A stretch of DNA of 64,000 nucleotides, from contig OZ024740.1 of assembly GCA_964016885.1 (NCBI GenBank), positions 205,265,476-205,329,475 on the forward strand. The letters are read 5' to 3'. Both the position numbers and the translations under genes were made by a program. This DNA is from Eledone cirrhosa. Lineage: Eukaryota; Mollusca; Cephalopoda; Octopoda; Eledonidae. Under the pieces are notes generated by a model. It was not told the origin of the DNA. It ran no database searches and worked only from the letters and a program-made list of their open reading frames with translations. Within the stretch, counting starts at the first letter, position 1. Each line of letters begins with the position of its first letter. Below, one piece after another: positions 62,773 through 64,000 of this stretch.

Positions 62773-62970
62773 ACGAAGGAAATGTGGTAAGGAACCAAGT
62801 GAACCATAACGCACCAAAGTACTCAATACTTAGGGTAGTAGAGTGGGTAATAGGAACAAGTAAGACCCCGACGGCTGAGCTCAAGCTCAAGCCGTTTCGA
62901 CGGCTAATTCAGTCCAGAATTAGCCGTCGAAATGGGTTGAGCTCAGCCGTCGGGGTCTTACTTGTTCCTA
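62720..62970. repeat. TA tract and ~55-bp inverted repeat
   Basis: TA-rich 62716-62771. 62851-62910 (TAGGAACAAGTAAGACCCCG..) pairs with 62917-62970 (..CGGGGTCTTACTTGTTCCTA), with an extra GCTCAA in the left arm. Probably a PLE end. Confidence 0.85.
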
Positions 62971-63088
62971 TATATATATATATATAAATACATTGAGTGC
63001 AAGCGAAAGGAAATATATATACAGGGTGTCTCAAAAAGATGTATGTACACATTGATTACCTGCACAGGCAATATTTATTAGAATGTTG

Positions 63089-63170
<82 letters not shown>

Positions 63171-63200
63171 GTATATATATAAATGTATATATATATATAC
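63089..63200. repeat. (TA)n microsatellite
   Basis: TA tract 63089-63160 with a degenerate continuation to 63200. Confidence 0.95.
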
Positions 63201-63282
63201 ACACACACGTATGTACATACAGAAAGTCTATAAAGAGTGGGAAAAAACTTCAAAGTGCGCTTTTGCATAAGTTAACGACTCA

Positions 63283-63424
63283 TGCATTGTAATTATAAAA
63301 TAGTTGTAAATAAAACTGGAATAAAACCAATTGAGGCGGGAATAAGGGGATAATCATCTTTTTCCGCCTCAAGTGGTTATATCTCAGCTTTTTTGACAAC
63401 TATTTTATGGTTATAATTCATGGA
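63283..63424. repeat. Foldback element
   Basis: Outer arms TAATTATAAAATAGTTGT and ACAACTATTTTATGGTTATA and inner arms AATTGAGGCGG and CCGCCTCAAGT form nested inverted repeats of about 140 bp. A small MITE-like foldback is likely. Confidence 0.7.
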
Positions 63425-63616
63425 TCGTGGTTCTTGACTTTATAGCAAAATCACAATTTGAAATGTTTATATATATATATATATATATTCTTGGGTTTGT
63501 GTCTTAATGATACAGACTTAATTATATTGTAGAGTGAGCGAGAAAACGACTGAAGCTGTGTTGGTCCTATTCGATAGGTTCGTTTCATTATATCTATCTA
63601 TCTATTGTTTCATAAT

Positions 63617-63620
<4 letters not shown>

Positions 63621-63698
<78 letters not shown>

Positions 63699-64000
63699 AC
63701 GTATATATATATATATATAGTTAGATACACAGTGAGAGATAGAGAGAGATAGCGATATATATATATAGTGCTTTTCAACCCATTTATTGAATTAAAAACC
63801 GGATATAAATGTTGCGAAATTAGATTTCCTATTTTTCTGAACGCAACTGTTGATGGTGGCTTTCCAATTGTACAAGATGAAGTAGCGGATTGTGTTTATT
63901 TCATGACTACATGAACTATATAAACTGTTCGCTCCAGTACCGGATTAAATTGACTAGGGGCCTCACAGCCCTTGCTTGCAATAAACGTAATGAAAATTAT
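63621..64000. repeat. (CT)n(TA)n tract, then unassigned sequence
   Basis: CT 63621-63664, TA 63665-63718 with a short interruption and a GA-like stretch to 63750. 63770-64000 shows no feature I can support. Confidence 0.7.

Overview
This window looks like animal genomic DNA, most likely from a cephalopod mollusc of octopus type. The guess rests on its repeats: tRNA-derived SINEs of the octopus OR kind, several LINE families, Penelope-like elements (PLEs), dense TA, GA, AC and ACAT microsatellites, and low gene density with very long introns. There are no bacterial-style operons, rRNA genes or CRISPR arrays. Species cannot be fixed from sequence alone.

Layout. 1-2.2 kb: a minus-strand PLE with a reverse transcriptase remnant running off the left edge, next to a 368/368-bp inverted repeat. 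2.3-6.8 kb: a decayed L1/Tx1-like LINE. 6.95-9.07 kb: a young non-autonomous LTR retrotransposon with GGCC target duplications. 9-12.5 kb: SINEs and short repeats. 12.6-34.3 kb: the only host gene I can support, the 3' nine coding exons of a seven-transmembrane receptor (family B/adhesion-like) on the minus strand. All its splice phases are compatible and all introns are GT-AG. Its introns hold SINEs, TTAA-flanked MITEs, three minisatellites and LINE fragments, one with an intact 347-codon frame carrying a PHD finger. 34.4-43 kb: LINE remnants, an LTR-like relic and (TGTA)n arrays. 43.6-46.2 kb: a second PLE (RT plus GIY-YIG endonuclease) flanked by ~530-bp inverted arms. 46-53 kb: mostly non-coding repeats. 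53.1-55.9 kb: more LINE remnants interleaved with (ACAT)n arrays. 56.4-60.4 kb: PLE-derived inverted and direct repeats, a large palindrome and a third PLE. 60.4-64 kb: SINEs, foldbacks and microsatellites.

Most notable signals. (a) Six sites fold, by hand, into hammerhead ribozyme architecture, three or four of them complete with stems I, II and III. (b) A 51-nt hairpin in two diverged repeat copies shows compensatory base-pair changes. (c) Two unrelated LINE families abut (ACAT/ATGT)n arrays with opposite but constant orientation. (d) A 39-bp minisatellite just upstream of a receptor exon presents a 3'-splice-site-like sequence in nearly every unit. Most long open frames elsewhere are microsatellite translations or antisense shadows and are not listed.
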